Origin: an uncultured Erysipelotrichaceae bacterium
GTDB lineage: Bacteria > Bacillota_I > Bacilli_A > RF39 > UBA660
Direction of reading: 5' to 3'
Length of the DNA: 21,998 nt
Assembly: GCA_902795845.1 (NCBI GenBank)
Contig: CADBMU010000030.1
Span: 1-21,998 of the forward strand
In this document: piece by piece, positions 8,781-15,440 of the stretch
How the letters are laid out: each line of letters opens with the position of its first letter
Numbering within the stretch: the stretch's first letter is position 1
Notes under the pieces: model-generated
What the model was told of the DNA's origin: nothing
Database searches by the model: none
Seen by the model: the letters and a program-made list of their open reading frames with translations, nothing else
Translations under genes and position numbers: made by a program

Positions 8781-8807
8781 TGATATCATTTTCTTAATGA
8801 TAGGAGA
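8781..8807 (+). promoter_or_regulatory. Extended -10 with overlapping dyad, and Shine-Dalgarno, of the Cys-repeat protein
   Basis: TGA plus TATCAT (8784-8789) forms an extended -10. The same bases start a 7-bp inverted repeat, TATCATT (8784-8790) and AATGATA (8796-8802), whose right arm abuts the AGGAGA ribosome site (8802-8807). The same kind of dyad occurs at 12531-12549 before another surface gene, suggesting a shared operator. Confidence 0.5.
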
Positions 8808-8815
8808 GTATATTT

Positions 8816-10078
8816 ATGAAGAAAAAAATTATTGTAGTATTAATTTGGATGTTATGTATGTTTACAGGGCTTAAAAATGTTAATGCTGAAGTAGTACCTT
8901 TTGAAACAGTTAACCCAAGTTGTAAGGTGAGTGAAGACTCAACTAAGTATATTTGTGAATTTAAAATCAAAGCAGGAAAAGATTTTTATAAAGAAGATTT
9001 AACTTTAGGTTTTACCAATTTAAAATCAGTATATTTCAATGATGACAATGTTGTTGAAGCTGGTAGTAATTATCAAACATTATCAATTGATTACGATAAA
9101 GACCAAATAACACTAAAAAAAATTAATGGATCTTATGTAGCAGGTACTGAATATACAATAGCAACAGTAATATTTGATTATGATAGAAATGGTGAAAAAT
9201 GTAATGTTTCTTATTATGTTAATGCAGAAATTGTTTCATGTGGTATAGATAGCCAAGGGAATTATTATGATATAAATGGTAAAAAAGTAACAAAAGCAGA
9301 AATGATAAAGAGTTGTTTCAAAGTTCCAAATTGTAAATCAATAACTATATCTAATAATGGTCAACAAGAAACTATTTTTGTTGGTATAAATGGTGATATT
9401 GTAAGTGAAGAAGAATATAATAATCAATGTGGTCCAAAGACTATCTGTGAAATAAAAGATGGAAAATACTATGATAAAGATGGTAATGAAACTACTAAAG
9501 AAGAATATGTTAAACAATGTGAAATGCCATGTTCTAAATTGGAAGATGGAACTTATATTGGAACTAATGGTACAATAGTTTCAGAAGAAGATTATAATAA
9601 AGAATGTACTAAAAAGACATGTGAAATTGCTTATGGTAATTATTATGACAAAAATGGAAATATTACAACAAAAGAAGAGTATATTAAACAATGTAAACAA
9701 ACTTGCAGTATAACTCAAGATGGAGAATATGTTGGAAAAGATGGAAATCTAGTTTCAAAAGAAGAATATGATAAACAATGTAATAATGTTGAAGTTCCAA
9801 AATGTAAAGAAGAAAATGGAACATACTATGATAAAGATGGAAATGTTACAACAAAAGAAAATTATGAATTAACTTGTAAAGTACATAAATGTGAAATAGT
9901 AAATGATAATTATTTTGATGATCAAGGAAACAAAGTAACAAAAGAAGAATATGACAAGGTTTGTACTAATCCTGGTACTGGTATAAATTTACCATACTTT
10001 TATATAGCTGGCGGAATACTTGCTGCAGGATTAATATTTATTTATAGTAAAAAACATAAAAAATTAAATAGAATTTAA
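8816..10078 (+). CDS. Secreted, membrane-anchored protein with eight Cys-pair repeats
   Basis: 420 aa. The signal peptide is at residues 1-24 (hydrophobic IIVVLIWMLCMFTGL, cleavage near NVNA|EV). An N-terminal domain (about 25-140) looks like a beta-sandwich, vaguely cohesin-like. Then come eight modules, each bounded by two cysteines 24-32 residues apart: C142-C167, C173-C205, C211-C235, C239-C264, C269-C293, C297-C322, C330-C354 and C359-C383. Two flavours alternate: YYDKDGN.TTKEEY...C and YVGKDGN.VSKEEYDKQC. A C-terminal transmembrane helix (about 392-410) and a basic tail (KKHKKLNRI) anchor it in the membrane; there is no LPxTG. The DxDGN loops resemble calcium-binding loops but lack a full EF-hand. 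I do not recognise the family. Strong AGGAGA Shine-Dalgarno; monocistronic. Confidence 0.85.
   Translation: MKKKIIVVLIWMLCMFTGLKNVNAEVVPFETVNPSCKVSEDSTKYICEFKIKAGKDFYKEDLTLGFTNLKSVYFNDDNVVEAGSNYQTLSIDYDKDQITLKKINGSYVAGTEYTIATVIFDYDRNGEKCNVSYYVNAEIVSCGIDSQGNYYDINGKKVTKAEMIKSCFKVPNCKSITISNNGQQETIFVGINGDIVSEEEYNNQCGPKTICEIKDGKYYDKDGNETTKEEYVKQCEMPCSKLEDGTYIGTNGTIVSEEDYNKECTKKTCEIAYGNYYDKNGNITTKEEYIKQCKQTCSITQDGEYVGKDGNLVSKEEYDKQCNNVEVPKCKEENGTYYDKDGNVTTKENYELTCKVHKCEIVNDNYFDDQGNKVTKEEYDKVCTNPGTGINLPYFYIAGGILAAGLIFIYSKKHKKLNRI
9239..9964 (+). repeat. Eight tandem degenerate protein-coding repeats (Cys-pair module)
   Basis: Codes for the eight Cys-bounded modules (residues 142-383). From residue 211 on, the repeat unit is a pair of modules of about 58-61 residues (starts at 211, 269 and 330), so the array grew by duplicating a two-module unit. 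The repeats have diverged in DNA sequence, arguing against a recent expansion. Confidence 0.8.
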
Positions 10079-10105
10079 ATTGGCTAACAACCAATTTTTT
10101 TCTTT
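10077..10105 (+). terminator. Rho-independent terminator
   Basis: AAATTGG (10077-10083), 7-base loop, CCAATTTT followed by a long T-rich tract. It overlaps the stop codon of the Cys-repeat gene. Confidence 0.75.
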
Positions 10106-10123
10106 TTTTAAAATAATTGTAAA

Positions 10124-10152
10124 TTGACTTATTTTATTAGAAATTATATACT
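10124..10152 (+). promoter_or_regulatory. Sigma-A promoter for the FxLYD/surface protein operon
   Basis: TTGACT (10124-10129), 17-base spacer, TATACT (10147-10152). This good -35/-10 pair lies about 35 bases before the ATG at 10187. Confidence 0.7.
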
Positions 10153-10186
10153 CATATTATAGAATAATAAGAAAGAGTTGATAGCA

Positions 10187-10615
10187 ATGGAAAAAAAGAA
10201 AAAAATTATAGTAATTGGAATTGTAATATTGGTGTTATTAATTATCATATTAAGTGTAATTTACTTTGGAAAAGTATCAGATAAAAAAGTAAATAATAAT
10301 AAAGAAACAAAAATAATAAATAAAAATACAGAAGTAAATAAAGATGTAAATATTGATTCGATTTCTATAACAAATATTAAAGTAGAAATTATAGATGGAT
10401 TAACTACATTTACAGCAAAAGCAACTAATAACACTTCAGAAAAGATAAATAGTAAAGATATAGATATAATTTTTTATGAAAATGAAAATATAATAGGTAC
10501 TATAAAAATAGAAACACCTTTTGGAATTGAATCAAAAGAAACTATTGATTTAATAAATTACTCAGATTATGATTTTACTAAAGCTACAAAGACTGAATAT
10601 AAAATAAATTATTAA
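10187..10615 (+). CDS. Membrane-anchored protein with FxLYD-like domain
   Basis: 142 aa from ATG 10187, preferred over the TTG at 10178, which has no usable ribosome site. One N-terminal transmembrane helix (about residues 7-27) after a Lys-rich start, then a polar Asn/Lys linker and a C-terminal beta-sandwich (about 60-142). The pattern TFTAKATNNTSEKIN, then IDIIFYENENIIGT, then a Glu-Thr-Ile strand fits the FxLYD fold, a small extracytoplasmic domain in Gram-positive lipoproteins and membrane proteins whose ligand is unknown. It is probably displayed on the outside of the membrane. It is cotranscribed with the larger surface gene that begins 30 bases downstream; no terminator lies between. 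The assignment rests on pattern resemblance only. Confidence 0.75.
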   Translation: MEKKKKIIVIGIVILVLLIIILSVIYFGKVSDKKVNNNKETKIINKNTEVNKDVNIDSISITNIKVEIIDGLTTFTAKATNNTSEKINSKDIDIIFYENENIIGTIKIETPFGIESKETIDLINYSDYDFTKATKTEYKINY

Positions 10616-10645
10616 ACATAAAAATTAGTAATGAGGATGATAAAA

Positions 10646-11896
10646 ATGAGTAAAAAATATAAAATTAGTTTAAGCATAATAATCGCCATAATTTTAGGAT
10701 TATTATGTCTTATTATAGGATATTTTATATATCAATATAACTTAAATAAAAATAGTGCAGAAGTATTAATTCAAGATAATCTTTCTATTAATTACATGAA
10801 TGGTAGAAAGTTTGAATTTAGTAGCAAAGAAAAAGAAATAGAATTTTCTGTTATTAATGATTCTGATGAAGAAAGTATGTTTCATATAATTTTAAACAAT
10901 GTTGATGTTTCTGGAAATAATTCTACATATAAATTATTAGAAAATGATAATAGTAAAGTTGGAACTACAGATTTAGTAACCAGCACATATTTAACATTAT
11001 CAAGTTTTATAAATATCGAACCAAATAGTACTAAAAGTTTTAAACTAATAATTAATAATTCAGAAAAAAATAAGATAAAATTTGAATTAAGTGTAGAGAA
11101 AGCATCTAACGAAGATCCAAATTTTTCACAAGTAATTTTAAATAATAATTCTATAAATAAAGAATCTAAAACTAAAGTTGGAGAAAGTTCTTCGGTAAAT
11201 GATGAAGGATTAATAATGGATATTGATGATAATGGTAATACTTTTTATTTTAGAGGTAATATTGTAAATAATTATTTAGAATTTGCAAACAAAATATGGA
11301 GAATTGTTAAAATAAATGGTGATGGTACTGTAAAAGTAATTTTAGATGATGTTATAGAAAAAAGTAATATATATGACGATAAATCAAATGATATTATTGA
11401 AAATTTAAATAAAAAGTCAAATAATAAAATATATACCACTTTAGAAAATTGGTATCAGAATAATCTTAAAGATTATGATAATTATATTTCTTTATCAAAA
11501 TTTTGTAATGATTTATCCAAAGAGAATGAAATAATGTCAAATTATAATAGAATAAATGTTTTAAATAATCCAACATTTAATTGTTTAGGTAAAACGTATA
11601 GTTCAAAAATTGGTGTTTTAACTGTTGATGAAGTAATTTATGCTGGTGCATCATTAAGTGAAAATAATAATTTTTATTATTTATATAATGATGCAATAAA
11701 AGATTCTTGGTGGACGCAATCAGCATTTAAAAATAGTGTTGAAGGACTTTATTATTATGAAATATCAGCTAGCGGTCAAATTTTATCAAATTCTACTGGT
11801 GATGTTTCAAAAAACATCAGACCAGTAATTAATTTAAATAAAGATGTTGAAGTTACTGGAGAAGGAACGAAAGAAAATCCTTATAAATTAAAATAA
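10646..11896 (+). CDS. Large membrane-anchored surface protein, WW...RPVINL C-terminal domain
   Basis: 416 aa from ATG 10646. The upstream in-frame ATGs at 10631 and 10637 are rejected because GAGG (10633-10636) serves 10646. One N-terminal transmembrane helix (about 7-29). Residues ~38-165 are a camelysin/TasA-like beta domain, with a conserved-looking EPNSTKSFKLIINN stretch. Residues ~190-416 hold a module with NKIWRIVKINGDGTVKVI, a DSWWTQSAF motif and NIRPVINLNKDVEVTGEGT near the end. This arrangement matches a domain (DUF6273-like, by memory of its WWLRSP...VRPV signature) common in surface proteins of gut Firmicutes. No sortase signal. It is second in a two-gene operon with the FxLYD-like protein. 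The ligand or role is unknown. Confidence 0.75.
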   Translation: MSKKYKISLSIIIAIILGLLCLIIGYFIYQYNLNKNSAEVLIQDNLSINYMNGRKFEFSSKEKEIEFSVINDSDEESMFHIILNNVDVSGNNSTYKLLENDNSKVGTTDLVTSTYLTLSSFINIEPNSTKSFKLIINNSEKNKIKFELSVEKASNEDPNFSQVILNNNSINKESKTKVGESSSVNDEGLIMDIDDNGNTFYFRGNIVNNYLEFANKIWRIVKINGDGTVKVILDDVIEKSNIYDDKSNDIIENLNKKSNNKIYTTLENWYQNNLKDYDNYISLSKFCNDLSKENEIMSNYNRINVLNNPTFNCLGKTYSSKIGVLTVDEVIYAGASLSENNNFYYLYNDAIKDSWWTQSAFKNSVEGLYYYEISASGQILSNSTGDVSKNIRPVINLNKDVEVTGEGTKENPYKLK

Positions 11897-11899
11897 AAG

Positions 11900-11953
11900 T
11901 TTACATTACTAAAATGTAAATGACTGTAAATAAAAAATATAATTGTTTACAGT
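11900..11953 (+). promoter_or_regulatory. Cluster of four TTTACA/TGTAAA half-sites, candidate operator
   Basis: Two inverted repeats lie back to back. TTTACATT (11900-11907) pairs with AATGTAAA (11913-11920), and ACTGTAAA (11923-11930) pairs with TTTACAGT (11946-11953). The last half-site contains the TTTACA -35 of the next gene. The first dyad is not followed by a T tract, so a terminator role is less likely. Confidence 0.5.
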
Positions 11954-11973
11954 ATAAAAAAATGTGTTAAAAT
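11946..11973 (+). promoter_or_regulatory. Promoter of the 11993 gene
   Basis: TTTACA (11946-11951), 16-base spacer, TAAAAT (11968-11973) with a TGT extension at 11965-11967. It overlaps the right arm of the adjacent dyad. Confidence 0.55.
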
Positions 11974-11992
11974 ATTGTTGTAGGTGATAAAA

Positions 11993-12481
11993 GTGAAAAG
12001 TATATTTTTAGATATAGTTAGTTTTTTAAAATCATTGTCTTTAATTGATTATGTTTTATATTTTGCTATATTAATATTAATAGTATTAGTAGTTTCATTA
12101 TTATATCTTTTAAAAACTACTGGAATAGATGAAGAGGAAATAGATAGTAAAGACGAAAATGATTTTGATATAAAAAATGCTATAGAACAAATATCACAAG
12201 AACAACCTAAAAATATAGATTTAACAGAATATGAAAAAGAGCAAGAAGAAAAAGCTATAATAAGTTATGAGGAATTAGTTAATAGTATTAAAAGAAATAA
12301 AATTAATTATGCTGATGAATCTAATGATGATAATATAAGTATTAAAAAGATTGATTTAGATAATTTAATTAGTGATGAAGTTGAAGAACAAAGTGTAGAT
12401 TACTCCTATAAACAAATTAATTTTCAACACGAAGAGAAGTATTTAAAAGAACTAAAAGAATTAATAAGCTTGTTAGATTAA
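11993..12481 (+). CDS. Hypothetical single-pass membrane protein with acidic cytoplasmic tail
   Basis: 162 aa from GTG 11993, chosen over GTG 11984 because AGGTGAT (11982-11988) fits the spacing used by other genes here. One transmembrane helix at about residues 19-40, after a short amphipathic leader. The remaining ~120 residues are strongly charged, with many Glu/Asp stretches (GIDEEEIDSKDEND), and probably extended or coiled; the C-terminus has KYLKELKELISLLD. No recognised domain. The architecture resembles small divisome or scaffold-type membrane proteins, but this is only shape. Single-gene unit bounded by a candidate operator and a strong terminator, embedded in the surface-protein block. 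Confidence 0.7.
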   Translation: MKSIFLDIVSFLKSLSLIDYVLYFAILILIVLVVSLLYLLKTTGIDEEEIDSKDENDFDIKNAIEQISQEQPKNIDLTEYEKEQEEKAIISYEELVNSIKRNKINYADESNDDNISIKKIDLDNLISDEVEEQSVDYSYKQINFQHEEKYLKELKELISLLD

Positions 12482-12507
12482 TAATACCTTTGGGTATTAT
12501 TTTTTTG
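12480..12507 (+). terminator. Rho-independent terminator
   Basis: AATAATACC (12480-12488), loop TTTG, GGTATTATT (12493-12501), then a T run. It overlaps the stop of the 11993 gene. Confidence 0.88.
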
Positions 12508-12527
12508 TTGTATAAAATATGTATTTT

Positions 12528-12549
12528 TGATATCATTAATATGATGATA
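12528..12549 (+). promoter_or_regulatory. Extended -10 with overlapping dyad before the camelysin-like surface gene
   Basis: TGA plus TATCAT (12531-12536) is the probable -10. TATCAT and ATGATA (12544-12549) form a 6-bp dyad across the expected transcription start, as at 8784-8802. The ribosome site is weak (GATAAG). Confidence 0.45.
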
Positions 12550-12553
12550 AGAT

Positions 12554-12751
12554 ATGAAAAATAAGAAAATAATAATAGCGATAACAATATTAATAATAAC
12601 AATATCAATAAGTATAAATTTTGCTTATTCTTTTTATAATGCCAAAATAAAAGAAGAAAATAAAACGGAAACATTATTAAAAGCAAAAAAATTAGAATTA
12701 GTATTTAATGATACAAAAGAAATAAATGTGAATGAAGTATTTCCAGGTTAA
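12554..12751 (+). pseudogene. N-terminal fragment of interrupted camelysin/TasA-like surface protein (stops at in-frame TAA)
   Basis: 65 codons, then TAA at 12749-12751. The fragment is a membrane-targeting segment (IIIAITILIITISISINFAY, about residues 5-24) followed by SFYNAK and the first strands of a camelysin/TasA-type domain ending FPG. The same frame continues after the stop without frameshift for 30 codons to the ATG at 12842 and on to 15304. In this family the sequence after PG is usually a polar residue and then a strand, so a single CAA or GAA to TAA change explains the break. The intact gene would code for about 916 residues. The fragment alone could at most make a short membrane peptide. 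A sequencing or consensus error remains possible. Confidence 0.75.
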
Positions 12752-12841
12752 AAATTCACAAAAACTTTTAATGTTACTTCTAATGCTGATGATGCCATAA
12801 AATATAATATAAAAGTTGCAAATGTAACAAATAACTTCGGA

Positions 12842-15304
12842 ATGGATTTAGTTTATAAATTAAAAAAAGATGGAGTTTATGTAACAGAAGAAGCAGCATT
12901 TAATAAAACAGATGATTATATATACACAAATGTAGTAATAAATCCGAAAGAAAAACATGAATATGAATTAGAAATAGAATTTTTAAATAGAGATTATAAT
13001 CAATATATCGAAGGTGGATACGAATTTAAAGGTACAATAGAAATAGATTTTGAAGAAAATAAAAATATTTTGACAGAGAATTATAAAGAAAGTAATGAAA
13101 TAGAGTATACAAATGATCAAGTAACAAAGGAATTTGAAGTAAAAAATGTAAGTGCAACAGATAAAACAGAATACAATATAAAATTGACAAATATAAAAAA
13201 TACATATAATGAAGAATTAACATATGAATTAAAAGATGAAAATAATGAAATAACTACCGGAATAGTACCTAAGAGTTCAAATGAATATTCATATTTAAAA
13301 ACTGGTATAGCATTAAATTCTGGTGAAAAAAATAATTATACATTAACAATAAAAAAAGCTAATGAAGAAATTTCTTCGTTAGCTAATGTAGAAGAAAAAT
13401 ATAGTGCAAAAGTAGTAATAGATGAAGAAAAAGTAGATTTAGAAAAACCAACGGTAAGTTTAACAAAAAAATCATCTACAAGTAATAGTATAACGTATCA
13501 AATAAAATGTAATGGAGTATCATCAAAGGTAACAAAATATGAAATATATCAAGATGATAATTTAATAAAGAGTGATGAATATAAAGATAACTTAGAATAT
13601 ACATATAATAAATTAAGTTATAAAGATTATAAATTTAAAGTTGTATGTAGAAATGAATATGGAATAGAAAATAGTAGTGAAACTACTGGTAAACCAGTAG
13701 AGCTAATAACACCAGCATATGAAACAGATGATAGTTATAAACAAGAAAAAGAAGTAGAAATAAAATATGAAGGATATGGAACATATTTATTTAAAACAAC
13801 TGGTAAACCAGTAGCAAGTACGAAAGTATATAAATGTATAACAGAAGATAATAGTGCAGAATTTCAATGTGAAGAAACAGAAGCGAATAAAGAGTTAGAA
13901 GAAAATACATGGTATAAAACAACAGAAACAACAAAACTTACATATAAAGTAAATGGAACAATAATAGCAAAAATAGCAGATGAAGTTAATGTAAAAATTG
14001 GTGAAAGCAAAGAAGTAACAAATATAGATAGAGAAAAACCAATAGTTACATTTGAAACAAATGGAAATAACACATATCAAAAAAGTCAGAGTACAAAAGT
14101 AAATGTTACAGATAATTTATCTGGTTTAAGTGAAATAAAATATCAATGGACAAATTCAAATACAGCCCCAACATGTAGCATAAGTGGAAATCCAACAGAT
14201 TGGACGCAAAGTGCAACATTGACAGCAACAGGATCAGATAGTCATAGTGGGGTATCATCAGTAGTATTTACAGGAACAACATCAGCAAGTAAAACAGTAA
14301 CATCAAATGGAAGTGTAAGTGCAACAGTGACTGATAAAGCTGGAAATACAAATACATGTAGTGCAAATGTAACAAAAATAGATACCGAAAAACCAACATG
14401 TACAATAACAGGATTACCAACATCTTGGACAACAAGTGCAATATTAACAGTAAGTGGAACAGATAGTCGGTCAGGAGTAGCAAGTTATTCGTGGGATGGA
14501 ACAACATATGGAAGTACGCAAACCAAAACAATAACAGCAAATGGAACATATACAGCTTATGTAAAAGATAAAGTTGGAAGAATTAAAAATTGTAGTGCAA
14601 CGATATCTAAAATAGATAGAACAGGACCAAGTGCTCCAACCCTGTATTTAGCAAATGAAAGTGTTAATAGTAGTGTATTATCATATAATGTTGTAATTAC
14701 TAATGGATCAAGCGATTCAGAATCAGGAGTTAATCGTTACGAATTCTCATATGATAGTGGAAATACTTGGACAACTTCATCATCAGCTGCTCATTCAAGT
14801 GCTGGATTTGATTATTATGTATGTGCAAGAGCTGTAGATAATGTAGGTAATGTAAGTGGAAATTCTAATTGTATAAGGGTTAATGGTGCTAGATTATTTA
14901 TAAGACAATTATATAGAGCAGTTAGACCTTATGGAGTAAATTCTAAACCATCAAATTATACAAGTGTTGAAGAAAGTGAAGTTGATTATTGGTACAACTG
15001 GTCTGGTTATGGTGATTATTTAGCTGCAGGATTATTCTCATCACAAGAATTTAAATATAGTATCATTGGAACATATGGTGGTTATTATGCAACTAGTAGA
15101 GTTTATATTGGAGCACTAGGACGTGAAGGAGATTCTGGTGGATTAAATTACTATGGAAATACTTATTGGAATTCAAATGGAGCAGCAGGAACAATAGTAA
15201 CATTAATAACAACTGATGAAGCTAAAAATATATATACAAAAGCAGGACTTGTTTACTATGGAGTAACTACAGATATATTCAACAGTATGTATAACAGATA
15301 TTAA
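12842..15304 (+). CDS. Main part of the interrupted surface protein: TasA-like, FN3/Ig-like and DUF4214-like domains
   Basis: 820 aa from the first ATG after the in-frame TAA; this ATG has no good ribosome site and no signal peptide, so it is an artificial start. The true frame begins at 12554. In full-frame numbering (ATG 12842 = residue 97) the protein shows: the end of the first camelysin/TasA-like domain; a second copy (KEFEVKNVSATDKTEYNIKL resembles the first copy's KTFNVTSNADDAIKYNIKV); an FN3-like domain beginning DLEKPTVSLTKK; a linker with two TTGKPV motifs; two or three bacterial Ig-like repeats rich in Thr/Ser (each opening with EKP and containing SGVSS or SGVAS and a Cys); an FN3-like domain; and a C-terminal region from about 14888 with RQLYRAV and YIGALGREGDSGGLNYY, typical of DUF4214. 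Probably a surface adhesin or filament subunit, now likely non-functional. Confidence 0.8.
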   Translation: MDLVYKLKKDGVYVTEEAAFNKTDDYIYTNVVINPKEKHEYELEIEFLNRDYNQYIEGGYEFKGTIEIDFEENKNILTENYKESNEIEYTNDQVTKEFEVKNVSATDKTEYNIKLTNIKNTYNEELTYELKDENNEITTGIVPKSSNEYSYLKTGIALNSGEKNNYTLTIKKANEEISSLANVEEKYSAKVVIDEEKVDLEKPTVSLTKKSSTSNSITYQIKCNGVSSKVTKYEIYQDDNLIKSDEYKDNLEYTYNKLSYKDYKFKVVCRNEYGIENSSETTGKPVELITPAYETDDSYKQEKEVEIKYEGYGTYLFKTTGKPVASTKVYKCITEDNSAEFQCEETEANKELEENTWYKTTETTKLTYKVNGTIIAKIADEVNVKIGESKEVTNIDREKPIVTFETNGNNTYQKSQSTKVNVTDNLSGLSEIKYQWTNSNTAPTCSISGNPTDWTQSATLTATGSDSHSGVSSVVFTGTTSASKTVTSNGSVSATVTDKAGNTNTCSANVTKIDTEKPTCTITGLPTSWTTSAILTVSGTDSRSGVASYSWDGTTYGSTQTKTITANGTYTAYVKDKVGRIKNCSATISKIDRTGPSAPTLYLANESVNSSVLSYNVVITNGSSDSESGVNRYEFSYDSGNTWTTSSSAAHSSAGFDYYVCARAVDNVGNVSGNSNCIRVNGARLFIRQLYRAVRPYGVNSKPSNYTSVEESEVDYWYNWSGYGDYLAAGLFSSQEFKYSIIGTYGGYYATSRVYIGALGREGDSGGLNYYGNTYWNSNGAAGTIVTLITTDEAKNIYTKAGLVYYGVTTDIFNSMYNRY

Positions 15305-15311
15305 ATATTAG

Positions 15312-15347
15312 AACTATTAAGTAATAAAAAAACTTAATAGTTTTTTA
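15312..15347 (+). terminator. Rho-independent terminator after the surface gene
   Basis: An 11-bp stem, AACTATTAAGT (15312-15322) with ACTTAATAGTT (15332-15342), then a T run. Confidence 0.85.
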
Positions 15348-15412
15348 TTATGACCAGAAAAATTGTTCTATGTTAAAAATACTTAGTTAATAATGATTTT
15401 TTTCCTTTTTTT

Positions 15413-15421
15413 TGATATAAT
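15413..15421 (+). promoter_or_regulatory. Extended -10 promoter of mtaB
   Basis: TGATATAAT, a perfect extended -10, 19 bases before the ATG. No -35 is evident; a T-rich tract lies upstream. Confidence 0.6.
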
Positions 15422-15440
15422 ACAGCAAGTGGTGATGTAA

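Noticed and set aside
9239..9964. Possible CRISPR-like array because of regular spacing
   Set aside because: The periodicity is in the protein (Cys-pair modules) with diverged DNA; there are no identical direct repeats with unique spacers.
10178..10186. TTG start for the FxLYD-like gene
   Set aside because: No Shine-Dalgarno at a workable distance; the ATG at 10187 begins the basic N-terminus directly before the membrane helix.
11900..11920. Terminator for the 10646 gene
   Set aside because: The TTTACATT/AATGTAAA stem is AT-rich and lacks a following T run; an operator role fits better with the neighbouring half-sites, though weak termination cannot be excluded.
12417..12686. 89-residue minus-strand frame spanning the terminator and surface gene start
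   Set aside because: Leu/Ile-rich shadow of A-rich coding sequence; crosses a strong terminator and the start of another gene.
12749..12751. Alternative genetic code or programmed recoding at the in-frame TAA
   Set aside because: TAA ends nearly every other gene in the window, so reassignment is excluded; no stem-loop or readthrough signal is evident just after it.
13026..14549. Four minus-strand frames (13026-13223, 13864-14073, 13895-14080, 14268-14549)
   Set aside because: All are antisense to the repetitive A-rich surface gene and read as hydrophobic low-complexity sequence; no promoters or ribosome sites.
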